Shown in pieces: positions 1-9,165 of a stretch of 64,000 bases of DNA. Made by a program: the position numbers and the translations under genes. Origin of the DNA: Rhizophagus clarus (taxonomy: Eukaryota; Glomeromycota; Glomeromycetes; Glomerales; Glomeraceae); NCBI GenBank assembly GCA_015698045.1, contig BLAL01000244.1, positions 62,001 through 126,000 on the forward strand, in the 5' to 3' direction. The notes below the pieces were generated by a model, which saw nothing but the letters and a program-made list of their open reading frames with translations, was not told the origin of the DNA and did no database searches. Within the stretch, counting starts at the first letter, position 1, and the number at the start of each line of letters is the position of its first letter.

Positions 1-412
1 TGCAATTGTGAATATTAGGTCTGTGATAACCAATGGCAACTTCTCTCCCTTCATAGTCATTATAGTATGTCTTGGTTACTCCCTGTCCAGATGATCCGAA
101 AAGGCAGAATACATGATAATAGCTTCTATGGCCTTCAGTAATCAATGCTTGCAAAGTGTCTTTTACACGAATAGCCCATTGCTGTGGAGTTTCATACGAA
201 CTAATAATAGATAAATTATCATATATTCTTTCAACCTCAACCATCTTTTCGAATTGACCAGGATAAAGGAAACCATAACGGTTCCTAATATATTCAATAT
301 CGTATCCAGGACGAAGATTGATGGGTTTAGGCACAGATTTATTATAAACCTCATCTAAAATAATATCAATGTATTTACCAGGCCTAGATCTATTAACAAT
401 GTTTCCTGACAT
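1..412 (-). CDS. hypothetical protein, 3' end outside the window
   Basis: An open frame starts at ATG 412-410 and runs off the left edge without a stop, giving the first 137 residues. The beginning reads MSGNIVNRSRPGKYIDIILD and the stretch near the edge contains VFCLFGSSGQGVTKTYYND. No signal peptide or membrane segment is visible. The sequence is rich in Tyr, Arg and Ile and looks like a folded soluble protein, with even codon usage unlike the AT-rich spacer beside it. I do not recognise the family. It is the first of several minus-strand genes in the accessory island, so a role in the same mobile or viral element is possible but not shown. A short open frame in another phase at 163-354 is its shadow. 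Confidence 0.6.
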   Translation of the reverse strand, partial: MSGNIVNRSRPGKYIDIILDEVYNKSVPKPINLRPGYDIEYIRNRYGFLYPGQFEKMVEVERIYDNLSIISSYETPQQWAIRVKDTLQALITEGHRSYYHVFCLFGSSGQGVTKTYYNDYEGREVAIGYHRPNIHNC

Positions 413-1147
413 ATTTAACGATTTATAGTGTTTTTAGCAACTCTTTAGTAACTTATACTAATGAATAACATGTTTCAAATTTATACGGATTTGTTGGTTA
501 AGCAGTTTTAATGAATTATAGCGATTTTATTGATCTGTAGCCGATTTAGTGAGACTACACACTTAGTAAATACAAATTCATTTTATTCGATTGGGATTTA
601 TATATCGGGCTAAGCTAATTTTATATTTACATGCGGTTCATAGGCGCTGTGCATGGATCTCTCGTGATTAACAGGATATAATGTATAACATAAAAATTTG
701 TATCACCTTAACTCCCAGACAGTTCCCGGCACTTCCTCGCAACCTTTCTGCAACTCAAATCATGAGGATCAACCAATCAGATTTTGCGCAGTAACTAAGC
801 CACCATTAAATCTTTGTCATCAAAATTGCACAGAAGAAATGGCGTAGTAACGTCTGGACGCAGATTTTGTTTTGAATGAAAGGTAGGCATTGAGAGTTGG
901 AAGTTAGAGAACACAGTCACATGTTAATTTAAACGAGGTGAAAGTTTTAATTTATGGGTAATAGCAAAAACATCTGATGCATCGCATTTAGATAGCAGTA
1001 TACACAAGTTAAAAAGTCTCAAGCCCGAGTGGGCAATCTTTATTTAAAACATTTCAAATATGTGGTACAGTTACTACAGTATAAATTATAATGTGATTGA
1101 TAATGTTAACTATTAATTGCGTCTTATCTCGGGTAAAGATCACATAC
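413..1147. other. intergenic, no gene seen
   Basis: This 735-base spacer separates two minus-strand genes. I see no convincing reading frame, tRNA or repeat in it. It presumably holds the promoter of the leftmost gene on its left side and the 3' flank of the next gene on its right. Confidence 0.5.
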
Positions 1148-1531
1148 CTATTCATTTTCATAATTTTGAAGTGCTGTGCGGTATGTACTTTCACTCTCTG
1201 CATTGGAAGCTTCGTCATTTGAACGGCCTGTACTCACACCAGTATCCTGAGGGGTATTCAAGTTTTCAAGAGTAATGACAGGACCTTCGTTATTCCCATC
1301 TGTATTACCAGCTTTCGCATTGCTAGCTTGGTTTTCTGTTTGAGTTCTTTCTTGAAGACAATATGTAGCGCCACCTGCTATAACAGCAGTAGCAGTGGCT
1401 ACCCCCAAAGTAAGGCCCAGAACATTCGTATGACTTTCTATTACCGCAAGCCCAGGTGAAACTATGCCTGCTCCAGCGACTGCACCTGCTATTGTAGTCG
1501 CTATTTTTTTCATTCTGTTATCGTCTGCCAT
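1148..1531 (-). CDS. small glycine/alanine-rich membrane protein
   Basis: The protein has 127 residues if translation starts at ATG 1531 (MADDNRMKK). The frame is open further upstream, but that part reads like spacer. After a short basic start come two hydrophobic Gly/Ala/Val segments, about residues 9-30 (IATTIAGAVAGAGIVSPG) and 36-56 (LGLTLGVATATAVIAGGAT), joined by a short loop. A hydrophilic tail rich in Asn, Thr, Glu and Ser follows. This is a two-helix hairpin membrane protein with a polar tail. Small proteins of this form occur in viral particles and as lysis or envelope proteins, but nothing here identifies one. Family unknown. Confidence 0.55.
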   Translation of the reverse strand: MADDNRMKKIATTIAGAVAGAGIVSPGLAVIESHTNVLGLTLGVATATAVIAGGATYCLQERTQTENQASNAKAGNTDGNNEGPVITLENLNTPQDTGVSTGRSNDEASNAESESTYRTALQNYENE

Positions 1532-1711
1532 TGAATAATAATTATATGTCAGATTTAAGATGAACGATATCTCTATTATATAGGCACGAGCGTTAAACTG
1601 GAACGTGTTTTGTGAATGGTGAGCGATCAACATGTAACATCTTATCACAAATAAAAGATTATCATAATATTTAAGGTATGTTTTGAAAGAAATTCGTGAT
1701 GTTGGAGATTA

Positions 1712-1819
1712 TCTCAAATGAATGTATAAAACGGGAATCATTTTAGTTATTCGATTGTTTACACGCACAATGGCGCTTCATATATTTCTCTCAAATGAAA
1801 GTATAAATTGGGAATCATT
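1712..1819. repeat. pair of direct repeats, possible promoter element
   Basis: A ~32-base block occurs twice, at about 1712-1744 and 1788-1819, 76 bases apart. Both copies read TCTCAAATGAA.GTATAAA followed by GGGAATCATTT. They lie in the spacer upstream of the small membrane protein gene (minus strand, start 1531). Their position suggests duplicated regulatory sequence; function is inferred only from position. Confidence 0.45.
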
Positions 1820-2051
1820 TGATTTACTATTATAAGAGTTAATAATCACATGTATAGATTTATCTTTACATTTGTAAAATGCACACATTTTAAAAATCAT
1901 TCAAAACATTCTTTATTGCAAAGTAATACATGAGAAAGGGCCGGCCGGCTATGTAAAAAAAAAATGAAACTAATAAAAGATATTGGAGTAGATCTCGTTT
2001 AAAGGGAGGAATCACGCCGGCCCCTAAGCCAAATATGGCGGTTCCTTCTCA

Positions 2052-2450
2052 CTACTCCATATTATTTTCGTTATTATTATTTGCGCTACTCGCATTATTA
2101 TTATTTAAATTATTAGTAATTTCCTTTTCATCTACCCAACTCATAATTGCCATTACTATATTAAATTTTGGATCCCCTTGACCATAATAAAAACTTTTCA
2201 CAGCACTCTTCCCAATCTTATACCCAGTAAGTTCACGAATTTCATGTCTAACAGTTTCAAACGCATAATCTAAAGTTTCCCCTTTTTCCTTATTCGAATC
2301 AAAAACTCGCTTAAAACGGCTCCTACTTTCTTCAAGAGCTGAATCAGATAATCGACTAGAAGAACTTTCACTACTAGAGGAATGATTGGCCACACTCAGT
2401 TGATCAAAATCGACCTGAAGCCTTTGGGCAATTGTATAACGTTGGATCAT
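2052..2450 (-). CDS. hypothetical protein with possible helix-turn-helix
   Basis: The protein has 132 residues and starts at ATG 2450. A serine-rich acidic patch (about residues 24-42) precedes a region with predicted helices (about 45-108), including TGYKIGKSAVKSFYYGQGDP. That segment resembles the recognition-helix region of short HTH proteins, though I cannot assign a family. The C-terminus is low-complexity Asn/Ser. The start codon lies 6 bases after the stop of the upstream coiled-coil gene once that gene's frameshift is allowed for, so the two genes are packed like a viral or plasmid gene pair. It may be a DNA-binding regulator (inference). Confidence 0.5.
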   Translation of the reverse strand: MIQRYTIAQRLQVDFDQLSVANHSSSSESSSSRLSDSALEESRSRFKRVFDSNKEKGETLDYAFETVRHEIRELTGYKIGKSAVKSFYYGQGDPKFNIVMAIMSWVDEKEITNNLNNNNASSANNNNENNME

Positions 2451-2456
2451 TTCATT

Positions 2457-2965
2457 TCAGAGAGCTTCAATAGAGGTCCTGATCGAAGTGAATTCAGATG
2501 AAATGTTGCCAAAATCATTACGGCAGGCTTCTTCGATATTATCAAGTCTCGTGGTCGCATTATTGACCATCGATAAAATTTTCTGCGCCTCAGAGGCATA
2601 TCCAGCATCACGTGAATTGACTTTTTGATTTCTGCGGTAAGTTTATTATTATTTTTACCAAGCTCTGCAGTGAAAGTAGAATTAATTTCGGAAATACGTG
2701 CAGAAAGTTCGTTGGCGATTTTAGTATTGATTTCCGCGGTAAGTTTACTGAAGATGTTTTCGATTTCCGGTGTATTATTTTTTGTATCAAGATCATTGAC
2801 GATTCTAGTGACACGTGCAGAAAGTTCATCGGAAATTTTTTGTTTGAGATTTGACCACATGGTAGCGATCCCTATGAATAACACTGGACCGATGAACAAA
2901 AAAACAGCGGTTAAGGTCAAAAAAGGCATGACCCCCGAAGAGTTGAGCAATGACAAACTGGACAT
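2457..2965 (-). CDS. membrane-anchored coiled-coil protein, frameshifted
   Basis: Translation from ATG 2965 gives a hydrophobic anchor at residues 13-34 (MPFLTLTAVFLFIGPVLFIG). A long heptad-rich region follows with repeated motifs such as ELSAR and KLTAEI (about residues 40-115). In that phase the frame continues to 2447 as an improbable Arg-rich tail. The phase entered at a run of five A residues (plus-strand T run 2622-2626) instead continues the amphipathic helix (SEAQKILSMVNNATTRLDNI...) to a stop at 2457-2459, 6 bases before the next gene. So either one base is missing (decay or sequencing error) or a programmed frameshift is used. The protein is a single-pass, coiled-coil oligomer; function unknown. 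Confidence 0.55.
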
Positions 2966-3333
2966 GATTAGGCGTAGTAATTTTATTGAGATTTTATTAG
3001 TGGATCAAGTTTTTTAGATAATATCGCTTGATTTTTTTAATAGCAATAGTTATCTTGCGTAAATGCGCTGGGAGAAAGGTTTATTTTATACTGTATGCTT
3101 ACTACGCGTGAAAAGAGAATTTAACCCGATTTAATAAAAATTATGTTGCTTTATTAATTATTATGTGTATTTGTCATAACTACATTTTTCATAATTACGT
3201 TGCTCGTAGATGCTTGATTGTTGAAATAACAATGCATGACGCGTTAACAGTGTGAAATCGGCATTATGAATACTAATAAAGTACCGAGGAATTTTCTAAG
3301 ATCATCTTTCGATCTGCGGGTGGGCTTACCCCT

Positions 3334-3573
3334 CTAGTATTTCTTTTTTCGAATTAATGAGAAAAAAAAGGTGGCCCCTATTCGTGCTCCATACAAATCT
3401 ACTAACAACCGTAAATGGAAATTTGTTTTATTATATAGAATGTGGCCAGAGGCAACCCCCTTACATTTTATAGGATCTAGATCTGTAAATCGGTAGATTA
3501 AAAGGCAATTTCCATTCTTGTCCCATTCTAACAACAGGGACACCAATTCAAAGATTCGTAATATATGTATCAT
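3334..3573 (-). CDS. short hypothetical ORF, doubtful
   Basis: The frame is open from upstream, and its first ATG is at 3573. It encodes about 79 residues including LLLEWDKNGNCLLIYRFTDL and ending in Lys-rich residues. The composition is protein-like, but the ORF is short, has no recognised domain and no clear promoter. It could be a remnant of a longer gene or a chance frame. Confidence 0.25.
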   Translation of the reverse strand: MIHILRIFELVSLLLEWDKNGNCLLIYRFTDLDPIKCKGVASGHILYNKTNFHLRLLVDLYGARIGATFFFSLIRKKKY

Positions 3574-3600
3574 ACCAGAACCTTCCGGAAAAAAAGTCAA

Positions 3601-4277
3601 ACATTATCATGCACAGCGCCTTAGGCCCGGATTAATTATTTATTGATCTAGACCCACGATCTACTTCCCCATAAATTTGCAAAAATATGACGGTATTTCA
3701 TAAGATCTTGGCCCTGGCTTCATTGTTACAAAAATAGCATATATTTTCCATTATTACGAAAATAGCACATCTAAAAATAAAAACACTGCGGAAATAGCAT
3801 AAACGAATTCTTTCTGCGCATTTCAGGTGATCGATCTCACATGACGAAGTTACTCTACTGCGCATAGCATATTCTGCGGATATAATTCACATGAACCAAT
3901 GACGCCTTACTGCGGGGCGCCAAAAGATGACGTTTACATGCTATAAGCCACCCACGTTATTCGAAAAAAAGAAAGAAACTATACGGCAATTTAGTCTATG
4001 CGAATATGCAATTCATCCTAGGCGGTTACCGGAGAAATAATAGGACTCATCATTGGGGAGGTTTTTCTTTCGTATCTTCCATCACGATAATAATAGCCTC
4101 TATCACATTCACCATATTCATTATATCCATCGTATCCATTATATCCATCATCACATGATGTGGCGTAAAGTTCAGATAATTCTGGAACATCTGGAACATT
4201 CGCGATTTTTTTACATAAAAAGGACGACTTCTTACGTGTTTGTTCCGTGTTTCCTGTCTTCCTGTCTTCCCAACAAA
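3601..4277. other. intergenic before the Uma2-like gene
   Basis: No supported gene. At 4095-4155 the plus strand carries an imperfect TATCCAT/TATATCCATC repeat. In one minus-strand frame this reads as Gly-Tyr-Asn/Asp repeats, but that frame has no start codon. The stretch directly before 4278 holds tandem TTCCTGTC copies and is probably the 5' region of the gene that starts there. Confidence 0.4.
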
Positions 4278-5265
4278 ATGAGTGTCGCGACAGAAGGCCT
4301 AGAAGAAATACAAATTAAGGTGACCCGGGAAACCAAGCAAGCCTCATTAATTAATCAGGTATTTTTTTTAGATCGTTTATCAAAAATTGAGTGACGACTA
4401 CAATACACATAACAATAGGTATTAACGTATATTGAGGAATCATTGAAAAAATTGACACCTGAGGAAAAACAAGATGTCGTAACGATCGATCTTTCTGCTT
4501 ACAAATTGGATAATGTTGTTGTACGTGAAACAATACATGATAATTATAACGCTGAGATAATTGGAGAACACATGTTCATTAAAGTAAGTTTAAATTGGTA
4601 AACGCGACTTCTTTACTGTAATATAATTTAATTTCGCCGTTGGTTTATGTAGTATGATAGTAAAAAAAAGGAAAAGATTCATCGCAGATTAGCAAATTCT
4701 GCTGAAGCTCATAATCAAAATTGGGATGTAGATGCCAACGGAATGTGTACAGATAATAATGGTAATGAATTTCTGCCAGATGTCGGCGTGTGGTTCCAAA
4801 TGCCGACCCAAGCACAACAGACAAGGCCTATTGCTGAACAATGTCCCCTCCCAGACGTATGGGTAGAGGTAAATGTATTAAATTTTGCTGGAAAAATATA
4901 CGATTTAACTTATAAGATTCGGTTTCTATAATAATCAGGTTTTCTATAATAGAGACCCAGATCGCAGTAGAGCTTTAACTAACATTGCTTTCGTCCAACA
5001 ACAAAACTTGGGTATTGAATTCATTGGGATTGCCCTCCCTTATTCAACAAACACTTTTCAGCAAAATCCAAATCCTGGGATAGCTACGACACCTGCAAAT
5101 CCTCTAGCAAACCAAAACGCAAGACCTTTCATAGCACCGTACATTATTCATTGGGACGTGAATAATGTTCCAGTTTACTACAGAATTAATTGGAATGAGC
5201 ACCTTGTCCTTAGATGTGGTTGGGTCCTTGAGTTTAATATCGTTCTTAATGTACTTGCAATGTGA
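4278..5265 (+). CDS. Uma2-like (DUF820) PD-(D/E)XK nuclease-fold protein
   Basis: Four exons join in frame: 4278-4358, 4437-4583, 4653-4868 and 4939-5265. All introns are GT-AG (70-78 bp), and the product has 256 residues. The centre carries the Uma2 signature: a first PDV (FLPDVGVW), about 25 residues later a second PDV with the acidic residue (LPDVWVEV), then a helix and a strand (LGIEFIGIALP). In known Uma2 proteins these are the metal-binding Asp and Glu of a PD-(D/E)XK core. The lysine usually found in the following helix is not obvious here, so activity is uncertain. Uma2 proteins are mainly bacterial, with copies in glomeromycotan fungi. The introns show this copy is adapted to a nuclear genome. 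Cell role unknown. Confidence 0.7.
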
Positions 5266-5794
5266 TCGTTAATATTATTTTTAAAGCCTTCTATCTTTTT
5301 TTCTGATGCTTATATTATTAGAAATGTACTCATTTTATTGTAAAGTATAAAAAAAAAGGTAGTAAAAATCATATGCGCAAATTATGCTAATAAAAATTAT
5401 ACCTAAATCTTAAAAGAACAGTTATGCAATATACGATAGAGTAAAACAAGTTTGAAATTTCCAATCTAAATTATTATGAAATGTATTGTAATAAATAAAT
5501 ACAACGCATCCCATGATGTCATTGTCGAGCATTCCCAAGCTCCGTAAATTCTTTATCCGTGACGATATTATCACCAAGACTTTTAAGATGTTGTAAGTGA
5601 TTTAGGCATATGCAAGAATGCACTTTGGCTTGACACCTACATCTGTCCGTCTATTGTTTTATAGCGTACGAATTCTACAGAAAAAACGATCCTACTCCTT
5701 GAAGATCGCGGTGATTAGCGTGGAGAATTTCGTTAGCACAGCCTCGGCAAGAATTTTTCTGATATCGTACAAGTGATCTGTCCACATGATCGAA
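5266..5794. other. spacer between convergent genes
   Basis: This spacer lies between the plus-strand Uma2-like gene and the minus-strand zinc-ribbon gene. It contains A-rich tracts after 5265 suited to polyadenylation. A minus-strand open frame at 5692-5964 overlaps the next gene in another phase and looks like a shadow. Nothing else seen. Confidence 0.4.
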
Positions 5795-6256
5795 CTATGA
5801 TACGATTGCAAACTTAAGTTTTTTGCTTGAAGTGTTGCAGGTAAGACAATATTCTGTTCCATTTTTATACCATTCGCCATGTAATCCATAATTCCCATGT
5901 TTTCCATCACAAATAGGGCATGGTGAGCTCCACGGCTGAGGTGATGCAAAATTATAATTATCAATCCCTCTGAAACTATTTCGGAATTTCAAGTATGGGA
6001 AGTACTCTAAGACGGATTTGATAATTAATTCTGGATCGGGTCTGACTTCAAAAGTTATAGGCCCTTTTTCTGGCTTTGAATTTATAACTTCTGATTCATG
6101 TACTTCTGTTAGTTGCCATGGCTCATTTCCAGTTTGTTTTTTATATCTTTTGTATAATTTGGAACGAATCTTATCTGTCAAAATACTTGGTAATCCAATT
6201 AATTTGGTATGCCAATCCAGATATTCGGCGGTTAGTATTTTATCAGACTCAGTCAT
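5795..6256 (-). CDS. hypothetical protein with C-terminal zinc ribbon
   Basis: The protein has 153 residues, starting at ATG 6256. The N-terminal two thirds (ILTAEYLDWHTKLIGLPSIL onward) have no recognised domain. The C-terminus has Cys-Pro-Ile-Cys at about residues 113-116 followed by Gly/Tyr-rich residues and Cys-Leu-Thr-Cys at about 137-140. This C-x2-C...C-x2-C ribbon has the spacing and GEWYKNGTEYC pattern of the zinc ribbon found near viral primases, a weak analogy only. The next gene upstream ends in the same type of ribbon, so the two genes probably share a module. Function unknown. Confidence 0.6.
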   Translation of the reverse strand: MTESDKILTAEYLDWHTKLIGLPSILTDKIRSKLYKRYKKQTGNEPWQLTEVHESEVINSKPEKGPITFEVRPDPELIIKSVLEYFPYLKFRNSFRGIDNYNFASPQPWSSPCPICDGKHGNYGLHGEWYKNGTEYCLTCNTSSKKLKFAIVS

Positions 6257-6418
6257 TTTCCTTTTTATATGACTGCAATCAATTTAAATCCCCGCCCCTT
6301 TGTTCTTCGAACTGCAGGGTGAGAAAAAAACCTATCTGTTATACGGAGCCTGCGAGCCTGCAAGTAAGAAATATATCACTTTTCTCCCACCCCGAAATCT
6401 TTGATTGAGGGGGTAAGA

Positions 6419-7939
6419 CTATGCAGTTATCTCAATTTCACGCTGTTCACATTTAATAAAGTAAGATCCGGCTTTATACTCACCTTCTATTTCTTCATCA
6501 TCATGACCTAATTTGCATAATGGGCAGATGTAGTCCCCGCATGATGTCTCATCAGTAATCCCATAATAATCGAAATTTTCACAACTACATTCTTTATATA
6601 GATTAGGATATTGATCCAATATCTTGTTGCGAAAATAGGTGCGGTCATAAGTTGGATTAGTCCTAGGAATAGGTGGTTGAGATGCAGGTGAAATATTTAC
6701 TTTAGACTTTGAAGTATTAGTATGTGACAACTCAGAATTTTTCTTATCACTTCCTGAACTGAGATCAGGATGTGACAATTCAGAATTTTTTTCATCACTT
6801 AGCAAAGTCTCTTTCGGCTGAGCACAGGTGGACGATTCTATCTTAATGCTGTAGTCAACTGACATATTATCTATGATATACTGAATGTCTTTATACGTCA
6901 TTTTTGAAATACTGCTAACAGAGAATGAATGTATCCGATAAATTTTATCCATGCCTATTGCATCAAAAAGCTTCCAGAGTTTCTTGGCCTGCTCGATTCT
7001 TTTCCATAAAAGTGCATCAGAAGTATCTGCAGGAAGCTGAGCTCTAACTTCCTCATTTAAAATTCTACTAACAGCATTGGATTCCGGATCAACTTGTTTT
7101 TCAGATGCTATCTCACTTCGTCTCTGGATAAGAGCTTTTCCAAATTGACAGTAACGTATAATAGCTTCTTGGACCGCACGATCAGCAAGGATTACGGCAT
7201 CACAAAGTTTTTCATACAAAAGAGAAAAGGTTGGCGTTCCCATCTCTACTGCTAAGGGATCACAGCTTCGTACTGTTTGCTCTAGGCAAACATCCAAAGA
7301 ATTCGAGCCTGGCTCATCTATAATATTGGAACAATTGGTGCTTGAATCCGGTTCTCTTTGGGAAGATACTGAAGGTATCGAATCATTCCTGGACACTTCC
7401 TGAATGAATTTTTCCCTTTGTTCTTTCTTGCGAAGTGTCTTTTTGTCAACAGATACCTGTTTACCTTTTTCAGGGGAGATGGATTCCACTTTTGCAAGCT
7501 TCTCAACCCGCTTTCTCTGCCTTATCCCATCACTAACAATTTTCTTATTCACTTCATCCAGAAAAGAGTCCATCATCTTTTCCTCTGATGACTTGGAATT
7601 GACAGATATCACTTCATTCGCTACTATGGAGTCTGGTATGTCAGCAGATTTTTCGGGAGAGGAATCCTTTCGTGGATGTCTAGAATCTTCTTCCAACTTT
7701 GCAACTCTAGACTTAAGCTCAGCATTCTCAGCATCACGCCTGACATTTTCAACATCACGTCTAGTATTCTCGGCAACAGTATCTATTCTAGCCTTTTCTA
7801 ATTCTTCGATTCTACTCTTGAGCTCGGCCCTTAGCTTTGTAATCTCATCCTTAGCCTCGTCATACTTGGCCTTAAACTCAGCATTCTCAACCATAAGTCT
7901 AGCGTTTTCCTGCCTAAGTAAGTCAATCTCGGATGTCAT
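6419..7939 (-). CDS. coiled-coil protein with C-terminal zinc ribbon, Rhizophagus-expanded family
   Basis: The protein has 506 residues from ATG 7939 (MTSEIDLLRQENARL). The frame is open upstream, but that stretch is hydrophobic spacer. Residues ~1-105 form a long coiled coil with repeated ENAEL/RRDVENV motifs. A charged linker follows, including DSFLDEVNKKIVSDGIRQRK (~165-185). A helical domain (~265-390) contains DKIYRIHSFSVSSISKMTY. The last ~55 residues form a zinc ribbon with Cys-Pro-Leu-Cys and EIEGEYKAGSYFIKC. From memory this architecture is a large family of uncharacterised proteins in Rhizophagus; no function is established. Coiled-coil plus ribbon suggests oligomeric nucleic-acid or protein binding (inference). 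The gene has no introns. Confidence 0.7.
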   Translation of the reverse strand: MTSEIDLLRQENARLMVENAEFKAKYDEAKDEITKLRAELKSRIEELEKARIDTVAENTRRDVENVRRDAENAELKSRVAKLEEDSRHPRKDSSPEKSADIPDSIVANEVISVNSKSSEEKMMDSFLDEVNKKIVSDGIRQRKRVEKLAKVESISPEKGKQVSVDKKTLRKKEQREKFIQEVSRNDSIPSVSSQREPDSSTNCSNIIDEPGSNSLDVCLEQTVRSCDPLAVEMGTPTFSLLYEKLCDAVILADRAVQEAIIRYCQFGKALIQRRSEIASEKQVDPESNAVSRILNEEVRAQLPADTSDALLWKRIEQAKKLWKLFDAIGMDKIYRIHSFSVSSISKMTYKDIQYIIDNMSVDYSIKIESSTCAQPKETLLSDEKNSELSHPDLSSGSDKKNSELSHTNTSKSKVNISPASQPPIPRTNPTYDRTYFRNKILDQYPNLYKECSCENFDYYGITDETSCGDYICPLCKLGHDDEEIEGEYKAGSYFIKCEQREIEITA

Positions 7940-8002
7940 TTTCGAAAATATTTTTATCACTATATACTTGCATTCAAAATAAAAAATTATGATCACGTGT
8001 TT

Positions 8003-8023
8003 TTCCTGAACCGAGTTCAGGAA
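8003..8023. promoter_or_regulatory. perfect 9-bp palindrome TTCCTGAAC-cga-GTTCAGGAA
   Basis: Nine-base arms around a three-base loop lie 64-84 bases upstream of the minus-strand start at 7939. The arms are exact complements. The place and symmetry fit a dimeric regulator site or a hairpin in the 5' leader. Function inferred. Confidence 0.4.
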
Positions 8024-8072
8024 GTTTTGCCAAGAAATTTTTTGTTTATGACCATCATACAAGTAGGCATCA

Positions 8073-8306
8073 TCATGATAAACTTACTCGTTGTCTCTCT
8101 CTTTCGAGGCGACGATAAATTTTTTTGGCATGCTTGGAGCAATAGCCTGTATAAGATAATGTAGGTTTATCGCATATTCTACATGGAGATTTTAGCATAT
8201 TATTTGCACCTGATTTCCAGTGGAGCGAGCATCCCACCAAGCGAGTGCAAACACGGCCACAAACACTTCCATCTTTTTTAATGTGGGGACAGGTAAGACG
8301 TTCCAT
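8073..8306 (-). CDS. small cysteine/histidine-rich zinc-binding protein
   Basis: A 77-residue protein starting at ATG 8306. Two similar Cys/His modules stand in tandem. The first (residues ~6-30) has C-x-H, two further Cys and CSLHW. The second (~42-59) has CRICDKPT and GYCSKH. Both end in C-x2-H, so each probably binds one zinc. A basic Arg-rich tail follows. A good splice donor (CGA|GTAAGT) sits 4 codons before the stop, so the real protein could continue into a downstream exon. Family not recognised; probable nucleic-acid or protein adaptor (inference). Confidence 0.6.
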   Translation of the reverse strand: MERLTCPHIKKDGSVCGRVCTRLVGCSLHWKSGANNMLKSPCRICDKPTLSYTGYCSKHAKKIYRRLERERQRVSLS

Positions 8307-8433
8307 TTATTATATTCTTGCACCTTTCACATTATAGAATTCGAATTTCAAAATGAGAAAATCCTAATTGAACTGTGGTGGAAAAAGTATATCGTAAACG
8401 ATTAATCATATACCACAGCATAAATCATCATCT

Positions 8434-8985
8434 ATGAACGCGGAAAAAACAGTACTCAACATTCTAACCGGCCGATGGATCGATCCAAACAGAAAGCTAT
8501 TCCAGAAGTTGATTCGGGAAGGCTATAAATATGTTGATAGACTCTCAGATTATTTAGAAGACATTGGAATCATATATGTAGGTGAATTTGAGCTGGATCC
8601 CTTAGCCGACTTCTACCACCCAGCTCTAATTCCGCCTCTATCTGTCTTAGCAATTAGAGCAGATATTCGTGAAAAATTTATTATTGGTGTGGAGTCTGCT
8701 GTTATGGGAGGAATGAGTCTATTTACTCTAGAAAAAAATAAACGATCTTCGCTCCAGAATCTAATCCAAATGAACTATTCCATTGATAACTTGACTACGT
8801 TAATAGGAATAACTTGGGAGCAAGAAGAGATGAAAACTTGGAGGAACGACGTGCTTATGAAACTCCTCCATCATTCAAATTTAACTCCTTCGAAGCATAG
8901 ACCGGGTGCATTATATGATGCATTTACCAAGACTAGTGTTTTAGGGCCAGAACATATATTGGCTCTAGCGCGAGCATTTTGCTAA
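8434..8985 (+). CDS. hypothetical soluble protein
   Basis: A 183-residue protein starting at ATG 8434, transcribed divergently from the zinc protein gene with 127 bases between the starts. It is mixed helical, with no membrane segment, signal or low-complexity tract, and has a balanced composition typical of a folded domain (for example WIDPNRKLFQKLIREGYKYV near the start). I do not recognise the family. Confidence 0.55.
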   Translation: MNAEKTVLNILTGRWIDPNRKLFQKLIREGYKYVDRLSDYLEDIGIIYVGEFELDPLADFYHPALIPPLSVLAIRADIREKFIIGVESAVMGGMSLFTLEKNKRSSLQNLIQMNYSIDNLTTLIGITWEQEEMKTWRNDVLMKLLHHSNLTPSKHRPGALYDAFTKTSVLGPEHILALARAFC

Positions 8986-9165
8986 GGCGTGATTATGATA
9001 TAAATAAATTGTTTATAGCCCTGGAATGGCAGTTCCATGACTAAATATTTTTTTGCTTATCATATATACCTGCAAAATTCAATTTTTTTTATTAATATAT
9101 GCAAAAAAATAAATACAAGATCGGGACTGCACCCGCGATACATGACGTCTATCTAATATACATGA

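Noticed and set aside
643-3622. 14-base inverted match AGGCGCTGTGCATG (about 643-656 and 3608-3622) as terminal repeats of an element
   Set aside because: Only 14 bases match and the flanks do not continue; in 64 kb several such matches are expected by chance.
4053-4277. N-terminal extension MGRFFFRIFHHD... of the Uma2-like gene
   Set aside because: The His/Ile-rich part is translation of a short tandem repeat; MSVATEG at 4278 gives a normal start.
4018-4315. Minus-strand open frame with Gly-Tyr-Asn/Asp repeats
   Set aside because: It has no start codon, lies over a plus-strand TATCCAT repeat and overlaps the start of the well-supported Uma2-like gene.
5692-5964. Minus-strand 90-codon ORF overlapping the zinc-ribbon gene
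   Set aside because: It runs in another phase across the Cys motif region and has no domain; the phase with C-x2-C motifs is preferred.
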